A stretch of 64,000 bases of DNA from Paucimonas lemoignei (GCA_900475325.1 LS483371.1:248001-312000), one strand, 5' to 3'. Counted from the stretch's first letter, positions 54,669 through 63,845 are shown. Program-made: numbers and translations. Notes: generated by a model not told the origin, from the letters alone.

Positions 54669-55144
54669 TGGGCTGTCCCTGCTTTGACGCGGTAAAGGTC
54701 AATTGCTGCCAGTACTTCGGCGTGACGTGCTGCCATGTGTAGGTTGTGAGCGTTGAGAATGTGTTCTGCCTCGGCGGCATTGATGCAACCGTCTGCAAGG
54801 GCCTTGGCAATCTCCTGATCTACACAGCCACGCTTTGCCGCGACCTGAACTGAAAGCGCGTACATTTCGACGGCGTCGTTGGTTTCTGGATCAGGTACCG
54901 GAACGAATAGGCCGTCATACATGGCCGCGACGTAATTCGGAAAATGCTGTGTGTTCGATTCCTGCTCCAACTGGTAGAGCTGGGCGTCAGTTAGTGGGCG
55001 GCTGTTATTGTTCTCGTAGGCGTGGTTATCAAACTTTTTGAGAGCCAGGCCCAAACGAGCTGCAGCACATTCACGACCACCTGGGTAACTGCAAATTATC
55101 GCGCTGACCACTTCGCGCCGTGTCTTTAGAACTGAGCTTTTCAT
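54665..55144 (-). CDS. YmfL-like phage regulatory protein
   Basis: A 159-residue protein starting MKSSVLKTRREVVSAIICSY, the opening of YmfL-family regulators in lambdoid and P2-like prophages (CII-like helix-turn-helix, ECAAARLGLALKKFDNHAYE). The start may be 55174, where the Cro gene's TAA stop overlaps an ATG (TAATG); 55144 matches the family start. It probably controls early genes. Confidence 0.65.
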   Translation of the reverse strand: MKSSVLKTRREVVSAIICSYPGGRECAAARLGLALKKFDNHAYENNNSRPLTDAQLYQLEQESNTQHFPNYVAAMYDGLFVPVPDPETNDAVEMYALSVQVAAKRGCVDQEIAKALADGCINAAEAEHILNAHNLHMAARHAEVLAAIDLYRVKAGTAQ

Positions 55145-55173
55145 GTTCTGCTTTTCCCGATTAACCCGCGCCA

Positions 55174-55386
55174 TTACTGTGCAATCACGCCGTCTTTGAT
55201 CCCTAGCAGAACTGCGGCTCGATGTGCCTCCCCGCGTCGACACTGGCTCTGGCCACTCAGCACTGCATACACGGTGCTGGGATTCAATTGGTGCTTCGCA
55301 GCGAAGTCTTTCGCTGACTGACCTTTTCGTTCCAGAGCTTCCCGAGCCTCGCGCCGGGCTTGCTCGTTGATGGTGCTGTTCGGCAT
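55174..55386 (-). CDS. Cro-like DNA-binding protein
   Basis: A 70-residue protein with a helix-turn-helix (GQSAKDFAAKHQLNPSTVYAVLSGQSQCRRGEAHRAAVLLGIK), of the Cro-like class seen in BcepMu-type and other phages. It diverges from the CI-like repressor, the usual genetic-switch arrangement. GGAA 7 bases before the ATG at 55386. Confidence 0.75.
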   Translation of the reverse strand: MPNSTINEQARREAREALERKGQSAKDFAAKHQLNPSTVYAVLSGQSQCRRGEAHRAAVLLGIKDGVIAQ

Positions 55387-55429
55387 AGTGCAATTCCATG
55401 CATTTTCATGTGTTGGGAATGCAGAATGA

Positions 55430-55443
55430 TGCACATGCGTGCA
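55430..55443. promoter_or_regulatory. Candidate operator of the lysis-lysogeny switch
   Basis: Palindrome TGCAC-ATGC-GTGCA within the 83-base gap between Cro-like and CI-like genes, beside further TGCAT-containing half sites. Confidence 0.5.
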
Positions 55444-55469
55444 TTTGTAAATATACGGAATGAAAAATT

Positions 55470-55820
55470 TTGCACGATTCGGAAGAGATCGGCTCGCGAC
55501 TGCGGGAAGAACGAAAGAAAAAACGTCTTACACAGGACCAGGTGGCCGAGGGGTTGGGCATATCTAAACGCACTCAGGCGAATTACGAAGCAGGTACAAG
55601 TGATGCGCCAGCTTGGTATCTGAGCAGAGTTATGCGGGATCCTGGATTTGACGTGCCGTACATACTGAGCGGCCAGCGGACTTTCGCTACCGAAGCGTCT
55701 CTGAACGAGTTCGAGAACTCGATTATCGAGAAATACCGAAGCATTCCCGAGGACGATCAAAAGACGATTCGCCGAATGCTTGACGCGATGGCAGTAATGG
55801 AAGCGCGTGGCTTGAACTGA
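55470..55820 (+). CDS. CI-like repressor (XRE family)
   Basis: A 116-residue XRE protein with the helix-turn-helix at residues 8-50 (GSRLREERKKKRLTQDQVAEGLGISKRTQANYEAG) and a C-terminal helical tail. The start codon is TTG at 55470. It lacks a LexA-like protease domain, so induction by RecA cleavage is not expected. It likely maintains lysogeny by repressing the Cro-side promoter. Confidence 0.75.
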   Translation: MHDSEEIGSRLREERKKKRLTQDQVAEGLGISKRTQANYEAGTSDAPAWYLSRVMRDPGFDVPYILSGQRTFATEASLNEFENSIIEKYRSIPEDDQKTIRRMLDAMAVMEARGLN

Positions 55821-55918
55821 GCTGTAAAGGATTGTTAGCACTACCGAAATTCCCTTTATCCAAGGACCGTTCGCGCCCGATAACGTCGATTCACTCATGC
55901 ACCTATGGAGCAGTACGC

Positions 55919-56110
55919 GTGTTGGATCGAGCAAAATTTGAAGGCAGTTACAATGAATCTGGTGAATTTGATTGGCAGGCACTTACCGTAGTAGAGCTGC
56001 GCTTAATCAAGCTTTACCGCCGAATGTCTGAAGAAGATCAGCAGCGGGTCAGGCGAATGTCAGAGGTGCTATCGGAAATTCCTGACGGTTCTGACATAGC
56101 AACCAGCTAA
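55919..56110 (+). CDS. Small protein resembling the repressor tail
   Basis: A 63-residue protein whose end (LIKLYRRMSEEDQQRVRRMSEVLSE) resembles the C-terminal part of the upstream repressor (EKYRSIPEDDQKTIRRMLDAM), but with no helix-turn-helix. Start at GTG 55919 with GGAG 8 bases upstream. It may be a decayed paralogue or a multimerisation partner. Confidence 0.45.
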   Translation: MLDRAKFEGSYNESGEFDWQALTVVELRLIKLYRRMSEEDQQRVRRMSEVLSEIPDGSDIATS

Positions 56111-56171
56111 ACATCCCGCACTGTCTACGATGAGTCAGGCGCTGGCCCCAGTGGCTGGCGTTTCCGCCCGA

Positions 56172-56420
56172 TCAAGCTGCACCCAGTTGATCAAACAACT
56201 CCCGCTGTTTAGCCCGTGACAAATTCTTAAGGCTGTCAAAAATAAGCCGGTCCATGGCTTGGGCCGAAGGGCTGAGCGTGTGCGAAAACGTCAGATTTGC
56301 CACCCATGTGTGCCCACACTTTGCGTCCAGGCACTGGCAATACAATTTGGCGAAGTCATTCGAAAGCTGATCCCTAGATGCAATCCGCCCCTTATGCCCG
56401 CACTTACATGTGATTCTCAT
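56172..56420 (-). CDS. Ogr/Delta-like zinc-finger late activator
   Basis: An 82-residue protein (MRITCKCGHKGRIASRDQLS) with four cysteines in the Ogr/Delta spacing (C5, C7, then C28 and C35 in the CQCLDAKCGHTW region). In P2 phages Ogr binds upstream of late promoters with the host RNA polymerase alpha subunit. Its place beside the portal gene fits the P2 organisation. GGAGGG 7 bases before the ATG at 56420. Confidence 0.82.
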   Translation of the reverse strand: MRITCKCGHKGRIASRDQLSNDFAKLYCQCLDAKCGHTWVANLTFSHTLSPSAQAMDRLIFDSLKNLSRAKQRELFDQLGAA

Positions 56421-56486
56421 TGCGTCCCTCCCCAGGGCCAGCCAATAGCCACTATTTTGCCACATTATGTAGTGGCAATACCTGCC

Positions 56487-57518
56487 CTAGACACCAGTCG
56501 TAGTGTTTTCCACTGCTGATGGTGTTTCTCTCCAGGTAATCCGCCTGTCATCGCGCAAGGTATCGTTCAGCTGGCTGAAAAGTTGACAGATGGGTCGAAT
56601 TTCGTTGCTCGTATAGACCCGATCGATCTTTTCGATATCGCCAAAACCAGCGCTGTTTTCGGGAATGATCCCGGCCAGCGCGGGGTTCATGCGCCAGGCC
56701 GCGATCACGTCGTTACGGGTGATGTTCTTGACCTTCTCCAGCTCGTCTTTGGCCTGAAAATCCCCCACCGGAATGATCTGCACCGCCTTTTCCGCACCGC
56801 CCGGAATGTTCAGGAACAGCGACCGGAAATTGCCCACGCCCTTGCTGCCTGAGATCTGCTCGCGCAGGTTCTCTTCGTCCTTTTCGGTCAGGTTCGGGTC
56901 GTTGGTGTAGAACACGTAACCGGCGTGCGCGCCGTTGGCGTAGTACCGACGGCGAAAGAGGGTGGCGGCTTCGTTGAGCAGCAGGGCCTGCATCCCGCCC
57001 AGGTAATCAGGAACGCCATAAATGTCCTGCTCGACGTCGTAATCCATGACGTGCTCAATCTCGTCCTGGTCGAATTCCATTTCCTTGCCGTTGGGCAGCA
57101 ACATCACATACCCGCCGTCGACCTTGACCCGCATGTTGATCGCTGGCAGATGCTGCATTTCCAGCACTTGGCCCAGCAGGTTGGGCTTGCGATACAGATA
57201 CGCCTCGCCAAACACCACGAAATCCAGACCAGCACGGCCCATGGTGGCCACGCTGCAGCCCTGGGACGGAATGAACTCGCGCAGCAACAGGTTGCGCTTG
57301 AATTTGGGTATCGCCCCGTGGTGCGCGTTGGCGCGCAGCAGCTTGGCCAGCCCTTGGCGGGACACTGGTGGCTTGTACAGGCGACCGTCCTCCGAGGCGA
57401 AAACGCCCAGGTAGTTGCCCATACTGCCGACCAGCACCTGTTCGGGATCCCCGAACGCGAACGATCGTGTCGGGGGCTTGGGTTGGATCGGTTGGTCTGT
57501 CACTTTTCGCTGGGTCAT
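56487..57518 (-). CDS. Phage portal protein (P2 gpQ-type)
   Basis: A 343-residue portal of the P2 Q family (SFAFGDPEQVL, YYANGAHAGYVFYTNDPNLT, RNDVIAAWRMNPALAGIIPEN). It forms the dodecameric DNA entry ring at a capsid vertex. It lies 8 bases after the terminase gene stop on the same strand, the P2 Q-P leftward operon. Confidence 0.93.
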   Translation of the reverse strand: MTQRKVTDQPIQPKPPTRSFAFGDPEQVLVGSMGNYLGVFASEDGRLYKPPVSRQGLAKLLRANAHHGAIPKFKRNLLLREFIPSQGCSVATMGRAGLDFVVFGEAYLYRKPNLLGQVLEMQHLPAINMRVKVDGGYVMLLPNGKEMEFDQDEIEHVMDYDVEQDIYGVPDYLGGMQALLLNEAATLFRRRYYANGAHAGYVFYTNDPNLTEKDEENLREQISGSKGVGNFRSLFLNIPGGAEKAVQIIPVGDFQAKDELEKVKNITRNDVIAAWRMNPALAGIIPENSAGFGDIEKIDRVYTSNEIRPICQLFSQLNDTLRDDRRITWRETPSAVENTTTGV

Positions 57519-57526
57519 GGGGGCCT

Positions 57527-59341
57527 TTAGTTGCTGAACACGTAGCGACTACGCTGCTGTTTGTCGGTGTTGAGGGGTTCGTTGGCCAGGGCATGCATGA
57601 TTGCCCAGGCCACGTCGGCATGGCCGGTGGCGTCGGTACGCGATGCGCTGTAGGTGATCTGTCCGCTGGCGGTGGCGCCGCGCTTGATGGTCAGGAAGGC
57701 CTGCGCGATATCGTTCCAGCCTGCATCCCACTCGATACGGCTACCGACAATGGTGTCCTGCGCCTTGAGCACCAGGCTGTTTTTGGTTTCCAGGCTGTAA
57801 TGGATTGAGGTCGCACGGGGGTAGAAGTCGCGTACCAGGTCGAACACGCCATAGCCGATGCCCGTCGTATCGATGCCGATGTGCTGGACGATGAATCGCT
57901 CGGTGAGGCGCTTGACCTGCTCGGCCTGGTACTTAAACGACTGGCCCCGCCAGCTGTGTTTCTCCAGGATCCGGAAATTGCCCCCCGGCTCAAGTGGTGG
58001 GGCGATGACCACACAGGTGGCATCGTCTCGGGTGCGGCTCGGGTCGTAACCAATCCAAACGGGGCTGTTGCCAAATGGCCGGGGGTCGTCGGGTTCGTAG
58101 TCAGTCCACAGCGACAGATCGGAATAGCACCGCTCCAGATCGTTTAGATGGAACACGCTCTGGGTGCTGTCGATGAACTTGCACATGAACAGCTGCTGAA
58201 ACTTGTCTTCGTCGTACTCCAGCTGCAGTTGCTCGAGGTCGAACAGATCGCAGCCGCCCGCGATGGCATCCAGGATGGTGATGACCTTGCGCCACTGGCC
58301 GTCGGGACAAAGAGAACCGACGGATGTTTGTTTGTCATTGGGCCACGGGTCTTTGGCGTTCTTGCGCTTGCTGTTGCGGAATTTCTCGCCGGTCCAGAAC
58401 GGGTACGCCTGGTGCGACACAGCACTGGGCGTGGAAAAGTAGGTTTTACGCCACTTCTTGTGGGTCGCCATGGCGCTGGCCACCGTGTTCAGCTTCTCGA
58501 AATCTCTGATCCAGAAATATTCGTCGACATAAACGTGCCCGTGGTGGCCCTGGGCGGTGCTGCTGTTGGTGCTGAGAAAGCGCAGCTCAGCCCACGGCTT
58601 ACCGTCCTTGCTCAGCACGATTGGGTTACCGCTCAGCTCCAGGCCGAACCAGGCTTGGGCAAACGAAATGATGTAGCTGCGGAAAATCTCGGACTGGGCG
58701 CGGCTGGCTGACAGGAATATCTGGTTGTCACCGGTTAACACCGCGTCCATGAACGCTTCACCGGCGAAGTAGTAGGTCAAACCCACCTGGCGGCTTTTTA
58801 GGATGTTGCGGATCCGCGCCGTCAGCGGGTTGAGCTTTGCGGCGTACAACTCCTTTTGGTAGCCGTACATTTTGCTGATGAACTTGTCCAGGAAGTCGAC
58901 TTCGGTCAGCTCGCTGACGTCGTTCTTCACCGGCTTCTGCTTTTTCTTCCCGCCTTTATCGCCCCGATCGCCCTTGTCGCGGCGTTCGCTACGCCGGTCG
59001 TCACGGCGGTGGCCACCGTCCTCGATCGGATCGTTTGCAGGGAGCGGCGCGGGCTTGGCGCATTGCTTGGCCAGGCGCTCGCGCACGGTCGTCAGGCGGT
59101 CCAGCTCGTCCAGGTCACTCTTGCTCAGAGCGTCCTGTTTCTCCAGGAGTAGCGTGATACGCCGACTGACAGCGGTCAGCGGTTCTTCATCCGACAGCAT
59201 GTCGTCCCATTCACCCTGGCGGATCCAGTAGTAAACGATCCGGATGTTGGGCAGGGAGAGTTGCGCCTGAATTTCACGCGGCTTGCAGCGGCGTAAATAA
59301 AGGCGTTTGGCGGCTTCTTTTAGTTCGGGGGCGTATGGCAT
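57527..59341 (-). CDS. Terminase large subunit (P2 gpP-type)
   Basis: A 604-residue packaging ATPase-nuclease: an N-terminal helix-turn-helix (AKRLYLRRCKPREIQAQL), an atypical Walker A (KSRQVGLT, 182-189), Walker B VYVDEY (270-275), and a nuclease domain beginning GYDPSRTRDDATCV. Residues 106-138 form a charged low-complexity stretch (RRDDRRSERRDKGDRGDKGG), inserted between the N-terminal domain and the ATPase. It packages DNA into the prohead with the gpM subunit encoded on the other strand. Confidence 0.92.
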   Translation of the reverse strand: MPYAPELKEAAKRLYLRRCKPREIQAQLSLPNIRIVYYWIRQGEWDDMLSDEEPLTAVSRRITLLLEKQDALSKSDLDELDRLTTVRERLAKQCAKPAPLPANDPIEDGGHRRDDRRSERRDKGDRGDKGGKKKQKPVKNDVSELTEVDFLDKFISKMYGYQKELYAAKLNPLTARIRNILKSRQVGLTYYFAGEAFMDAVLTGDNQIFLSASRAQSEIFRSYIISFAQAWFGLELSGNPIVLSKDGKPWAELRFLSTNSSTAQGHHGHVYVDEYFWIRDFEKLNTVASAMATHKKWRKTYFSTPSAVSHQAYPFWTGEKFRNSKRKNAKDPWPNDKQTSVGSLCPDGQWRKVITILDAIAGGCDLFDLEQLQLEYDEDKFQQLFMCKFIDSTQSVFHLNDLERCYSDLSLWTDYEPDDPRPFGNSPVWIGYDPSRTRDDATCVVIAPPLEPGGNFRILEKHSWRGQSFKYQAEQVKRLTERFIVQHIGIDTTGIGYGVFDLVRDFYPRATSIHYSLETKNSLVLKAQDTIVGSRIEWDAGWNDIAQAFLTIKRGATASGQITYSASRTDATGHADVAWAIMHALANEPLNTDKQQRSRYVFSN

Positions 59342-59395
59342 GGCCGCAGTCTATGCGGCGAAAACGCAGGAAACGCGGGGTTAAAATCCGGGTTC

Positions 59396-59418
59396 GTCCT
59401 ATATCGCGAAAATAGGAC
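59396..59418. promoter_or_regulatory. Dyad in the divergent late promoter region
   Basis: Perfect inverted repeat GTCCTAT-N9-ATAGGAC between the leftward terminase and rightward scaffold genes. This is the gap where P2 phages place Ogr-dependent late promoters, but the sequence differs from the P2 site (TTGT-N12-ACAA). Confidence 0.5.
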
Positions 59419-59502
59419 CAGCGCAAAAGTGAATCAATTGTTGGAGGCGCAGCGGCTCCCTATCTTGGCGGCTCAACTCACCGATTGAGCGCAGTTAACG
59501 CC

Positions 59503-60408
59503 ATGCCCCGTTCCCTTGTTTCGTTCTGGAAACGTGTCGCCACCAGCGGCCCGACCGTTGATGGCCGCGTGATCCTTCCCCAGGAACTGCGTGATATCGC
59601 TGAGACCTACAGCACCGCCACCTATACAGCAGTGATCTGGTCCGAGCACGACCGTTGGGATGGTTCCCACGGCACCGTATTCGCCGTGCGCCTGGTGGAA
59701 GGCGTTGAAGGCCTGGAAGAAGGCCAGGTGGCTCTGGAAGCCCAGTTGAAGCCCAACGACCGCCTGCTGTGGCTTAACGACCAGGGCGAAAAGCTATTTA
59801 CCAGCATCGAAATTACCCCGGACTTTGCCAACACCGGCAAAGCCTATCTGACCGGCCTGGCAGTGACCGATTCACCAGCCAGCCTGGGTACCCAGGAACT
59901 CTACTTTTCCCGCCGCACCGGTGCCCGCGTGCATTACGCAGCGGCGCTGCCCCTGGGCGCGCTGACCGAAGAAGAGCCTGTGGGAGAAATCAGCAAGCTG
60001 ACGGGTTTGCTGACCCGGCTGTTCAGCCGCTTTGCGGCCGAGCCAGCCATCGATTCGACACCCACCACTCCAACTGAGAACCCCCCAATGGATGAAGCTA
60101 CAGCCAAGGCGATGAAGGCCTTCCACGAACAGCTTGTGCTGATTGTGGCTGGCATCGCCGCCGTGATCGAACCTGCCACCGCCGACGTCGAGGAGCCGGT
60201 TATTACCGAGGTCGACGACGTGGCGGCTGCTGTTGACGCCATCGTGGCCGACGCCAAGGCCGACGGCGAGTTTGCCCGCAAGGGCAGCGACAACGCCCGT
60301 CTCGATCGCCTCGAGCAGATCCTGGTGAAAGCGTTCAGCACTCCGGCAGGCCGCGTTGTTCCGCGCACCACCGGTTCCACCTCCGACGCCAAAAAGCGGG
60401 TGCTTTGA
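59503..60408 (+). CDS. Capsid scaffolding protease (P2 gpO-type)
   Basis: A 301-residue protein of the GPO family: MPRSLVSFWKRVATSGPTVDGRVI at the start, the protease region IWSEHDRWDGSHGTVFAVRL, and a C-terminal acidic, alanine-rich coiled scaffolding tail. It directs prohead assembly and is then cleaved. The start at 59503 was preferred to an upstream TTG at 59485. First gene of the rightward late operon, just before the capsid gene. Confidence 0.88.
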   Translation: MPRSLVSFWKRVATSGPTVDGRVILPQELRDIAETYSTATYTAVIWSEHDRWDGSHGTVFAVRLVEGVEGLEEGQVALEAQLKPNDRLLWLNDQGEKLFTSIEITPDFANTGKAYLTGLAVTDSPASLGTQELYFSRRTGARVHYAAALPLGALTEEEPVGEISKLTGLLTRLFSRFAAEPAIDSTPTTPTENPPMDEATAKAMKAFHEQLVLIVAGIAAVIEPATADVEEPVITEVDDVAAAVDAIVADAKADGEFARKGSDNARLDRLEQILVKAFSTPAGRVVPRTTGSTSDAKKRVL

Positions 60409-60409
60409 C

Positions 60410-61426
60410 ATGAGTCAGCAATCACTGAGCCAGCGTGCTCTAAAGCAATACTCCGAACTGCGCGAAGCGATCGCCGAGACCTACGGCGTCGACGTGTCAC
60501 GCCAGTTCAATGTCGACCCAACCATTGCCCAGGAGCTGAACGACAAGATCACCGAGCGTGCCGACTTCCTAGAGCGCATCAACGTCATACCGGTTACCGA
60601 AATCAAGGGCGAGAAGGTCATGTTGGGCGTCAATGGTCCAGTGACCAGCCGCACTAACACCAAGACGACCGACCGCGAAGCCAAGGACGTCTCCGACCTG
60701 AACGGTCTGGATTACGAGCTGTTCTCCACCGAATCTGACGTGGGCCTGCCGTTCGCGAAAATCGACAGCTGGGCCAAGTTTCCAGACTTCGCTGAGCGCT
60801 ATTCGGCTGCTGTGCAGAAACAGATTGCGCTCGATCGCATCATGATCGGCTGGCATGGCGTCACCGCTGCGCTGCAGAGCAACCTGGCCACCAACCCGAT
60901 GCTGCAGGACGTCAACAAGGGCTGGCTGCAAATCGCCCGCGAGCAGATCTCGGAACAAGTAATTGAAGAGGGCAAGACTGCCGGGAAGATCACCCTGGGT
61001 GCGGGTGGCGATTACGAAAACCTCGACGCCCTGGTGCACGACGTCAAACAGATGATCGACACCGTTTTCCGTGACGGTGGTGATCTGATCGCGATCGTTG
61101 GCAGCGACTTGTTGGCCGCTGACAAAGCCAAGCTGTACTCCAGCCAGGCTGGCAAACCGACCGAAAAAGAACGCATCGAAAGCGCCCAGGTCATCGCGAC
61201 CTACGGTGGTCTGCCGACTTTCACCGTTCCGCACTTCCCGGCCAACGCCGTGGTCGTCACCAGCTGGGACAACCTGTCGATCTACTTCCAGGACAGCAGC
61301 TGGCGCCGTCACCTGATCGAGAACCCCAAGCGTTCGCGCATGGAAGATTACAACGCCCGTAATGAAGGCTATGTGATCGAGCAACTGGGCAAATTCGCAG
61401 CTGCTGAAAAAGTGGAGCTGGTCTGA
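60410..61426 (+). CDS. Major capsid protein (P2 gpN-type)
   Basis: A 338-residue capsid subunit of the P2 N family (FNVDPTIAQELNDKITERADFLERINVIPV, IMIGWHGVTAALQSN, VTSWDNLSIYFQDSSWRRHL). It begins 1 base after the scaffold stop and its stop shares a base with the next start (TGATG). Confidence 0.93.
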   Translation: MSQQSLSQRALKQYSELREAIAETYGVDVSRQFNVDPTIAQELNDKITERADFLERINVIPVTEIKGEKVMLGVNGPVTSRTNTKTTDREAKDVSDLNGLDYELFSTESDVGLPFAKIDSWAKFPDFAERYSAAVQKQIALDRIMIGWHGVTAALQSNLATNPMLQDVNKGWLQIAREQISEQVIEEGKTAGKITLGAGGDYENLDALVHDVKQMIDTVFRDGGDLIAIVGSDLLAADKAKLYSSQAGKPTEKERIESAQVIATYGGLPTFTVPHFPANAVVVTSWDNLSIYFQDSSWRRHLIENPKRSRMEDYNARNEGYVIEQLGKFAAAEKVELV

Positions 61427-62157
61427 TGAGCCTGGCATTGGCGCACAAACGCCGCGTACTCGCCCAAGGCCCAGCGGCCACCGTCGCCGGTGCCAAGGCA
61501 GAAGCTTATTCCTCTGCCACTGCGCTCACCAGTCCGGCCAATGGGCAGAAGCACCTCAAGTTGATGGAAGACGCTCTGGCGGTCGACCTGGAGCGCATCA
61601 GCGCGATCAACAGCCACGAGCTGCGCCGTCAGCTCAAGCGCGAGGAGCTGCTGCCCAAGTACCAAGAATACGTGCAGCGGTACCGCGATTCCGGATTGAG
61701 TTTCCCGAACTCGGTGCTGATGTACGTCCTGATTTGGCTCTTCGACACCGCTGACTTTGAAAAGGGCCTGGAGCTGGCGGATTTCGCCATCTCGCAAGGC
61801 CAGGCGTTGCCGGAGCGCTTCAACCGGGACATTCCAACCTTCGTGGCTGATGAGGTCATTGACTGGGCGGAACGCGAGTACAAGGCGGGCCGCAGCCCTG
61901 AGCCTTACCTGAGCAACCTTCTGCCGAGAGTGGACGGTGAATGGCAGCTGTTCGAGCGCATTCCTGCCCGTTACCACCGGCAGCTGGGGATTCTGGCCAT
62001 CGATCGTAAGGACTGGGTCGCAGCGGTATCGCACCTGGAACGAGCCATCGCGCTTTATCCAGAGATCCGCCAGGAAACGCGGCTCGAAGGTGCCCGCAAC
62101 GCCTTGAAGAAAGTTGCTGCAGCAGAAGCCGCAGCCCAACAGACACCAGCTGAATAA
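61426..62157 (+). CDS. Terminase small/endonuclease subunit (P2 gpM-type)
   Basis: A 243-residue protein of the P2 M family (LALAHKRRVLAQG, HLKLMEDALAVDLERISAINSHELRRQLKREELLPKYQEYVQRY). It recognises and cuts cos DNA together with the large terminase subunit. It overlaps the capsid gene by one base. Confidence 0.9.
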   Translation: MSLALAHKRRVLAQGPAATVAGAKAEAYSSATALTSPANGQKHLKLMEDALAVDLERISAINSHELRRQLKREELLPKYQEYVQRYRDSGLSFPNSVLMYVLIWLFDTADFEKGLELADFAISQGQALPERFNRDIPTFVADEVIDWAEREYKAGRSPEPYLSNLLPRVDGEWQLFERIPARYHRQLGILAIDRKDWVAAVSHLERAIALYPEIRQETRLEGARNALKKVAAAEAAAQQTPAE

Positions 62158-62258
62158 CCGACTACCACCCCCCAGCGGGGAACTGTGGAAGTGAGTCAGT
62201 CATTTATGGCCGTCGACTCACCACCACCAGTTTTCCCGCCCTATTCGAGCGCCCAGCA

Positions 62259-62720
62259 ATGAGCTTTTCAGGTAATCCCACCAAGTTCGTGGAACTGCAG
62301 ATCGGCAACGACGGCTTCTGGCCTGACCTGTCCGTGACGGAGTTTCAGAAGGCCTACCGCCTTCCTGGTGAATACCTGGGCGAGCTGCTGGCCGCTGATT
62401 TGACCACGGCAATGATCGAGGTCAACAACGACCTGGTCGTTTGCAAATCCCGTTGGCAGTCCGCTGGTGTCTCCAGCTTAGAATCTGCTGACCCTACGGT
62501 GCTTCCGGAACGCACATTTCAAGCAGCGACGTACAAGCGCGCAGTGTATTGCCGCGCCAAGGCCAGCCTGCTGACCCAGTTCGCGACCGTGACCCGCCGT
62601 GAGAGCGCCGAGAACACCGGCAAGGAACTGCCGGAGCGGTCGGAAGCCTTTCTGGCTTACAGCCAAGAGGCCATTCGTTCGCTGCAGGGCCGTGGCCGCA
62701 TCACGGCGGCGCTGCTGTGA
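62259..62720 (+). CDS. Head completion/stabilisation protein (P2 gpL-type)
   Basis: A 153-residue protein of the GPL family (DGFWPDLSVTEFQKAYRLPGEYLGELLAADLTTAMIEVN). It closes the filled capsid and prepares the tail attachment site. It overlaps the next gene by 4 bases (GTGA). The 101-base gap before it has no hairpin or other signal I recognise. Confidence 0.9.
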   Translation: MSFSGNPTKFVELQIGNDGFWPDLSVTEFQKAYRLPGEYLGELLAADLTTAMIEVNNDLVVCKSRWQSAGVSSLESADPTVLPERTFQAATYKRAVYCRAKASLLTQFATVTRRESAENTGKELPERSEAFLAYSQEAIRSLQGRGRITAALL

Positions 62721-63160
62721 TCAAGCTGCAGGCTTTGACGGCCTATCTCATTGATCGCCAGTTGGTGGCCACCGAGCAGCTCGACAGCTGGTCCGACCAG
62801 GTGCAACTGGAGTTGATCTGGAAACCCGACGTCGACGGCATGCGCATGGGCGACATGAACTACGGCGCGACCATCGTCCTGGAGCGTTTCGCTGATCACC
62901 CGGCCCGCCTTATGGCGTTGGTTGGCAGTTGGCTGGAGACCAATGACCAGGACCGTGACGGCCTGCCGAATGCGGTTTTCGACGTGACCATGCTCGACAA
63001 CGACCTGGCCGATATCGACATCAAGCTGCAGTTCAGCGAACCGCAGTACCTGACCGAAGATCCGGACGGCGAAATCCACGCCTTTGGTCAGACCTGGTCA
63101 TTTGTCCCGTTTGAACTGTGGGTGGCCGAGAAGGGCGAGGTGACCAGCGATGGCGCGTAG
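62717..63160 (+). CDS. Tail completion protein (P2 gpR-type)
   Basis: A 147-residue protein of the P2 R type (LTAYLIDRQLVATEQLDSWSDQ). Start codon GTG, overlapping gpL. In P2, R and S lie further downstream after the lysis genes; here they follow L directly. Confidence 0.85.
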   Translation: MIKLQALTAYLIDRQLVATEQLDSWSDQVQLELIWKPDVDGMRMGDMNYGATIVLERFADHPARLMALVGSWLETNDQDRDGLPNAVFDVTMLDNDLADIDIKLQFSEPQYLTEDPDGEIHAFGQTWSFVPFELWVAEKGEVTSDGA

Positions 63161-63830
63161 CACCTTCGAACTCGACATTCGCGGTCTGGTGGGCGCCGAA
63201 GAGCAACTGGCCCTGCTGGATCTGCCCCCGCAATTGCGCCGCCGTTTGCTCAACAACGTGACCAAGCGCGTGCGCAGCATGAGCCGCCAGCGGATCCGCG
63301 ACCAGCAGAACCTGGACGGTTCACCGTTCGCCCCGCGTAAAGGCCCGACCAAGGGCAAAAAGAAGATGGAAGCGGGCCTGGGCAAGCTGATCGAGGTCAC
63401 CCGCGTCAGTTCCGAGGAAGCCGAGCTGGGCTGGCGCAACGCGCTTACCCGGTGGGTAGCCACGCAGCAACACAACGGTGTGTCCGAGCGCCGTACTGCC
63501 GCGCAGATGCGCCAGTGGAACAAGGTGCCCGAAGGCCTGGCTGCGACTGAAAAGCAAGCCAAGCGCCTGCGCCGCCTGGGTTTCAAGACCCGCCAGGCTG
63601 GCAAGAAAACCCTCACACGTCCGTCCGTGGCGTGGATTCAGCAGCATGTGAACTACGCCAAGGCGGGGCTACTGATCCGCATCCTGGACGACGAACAATC
63701 CGAGTCATCTGGTGCGCAAAGCTGGGAAATCACCCTGCCGAAACGTCAGTTCCTCGGCCCTGGCACCGAGTCGGAAACCAGCTCGCTGGTGAACCTGGTG
63801 CTGCAACAAATCCTTAATTCACCCCGTTAA
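63150..63830 (+). CDS. Phage virion morphogenesis protein (P2 gpS-type)
   Basis: A 226-residue protein of the virion morphogenesis (tail completion) family (LDLPPQLRRRLLNNVTKRVRSMSRQRIRDQQNLDGSPFAPRK, GWRNALTRWVATQQHNG). It shapes tail maturation. The start overlaps the gpR end by 11 bases. Confidence 0.9.
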   Translation: MARSTFELDIRGLVGAEEQLALLDLPPQLRRRLLNNVTKRVRSMSRQRIRDQQNLDGSPFAPRKGPTKGKKKMEAGLGKLIEVTRVSSEEAELGWRNALTRWVATQQHNGVSERRTAAQMRQWNKVPEGLAATEKQAKRLRRLGFKTRQAGKKTLTRPSVAWIQQHVNYAKAGLLIRILDDEQSESSGAQSWEITLPKRQFLGPGTESETSSLVNLVLQQILNSPR

Positions 63831-63845
63831 CGAGGCACTGCTTTT

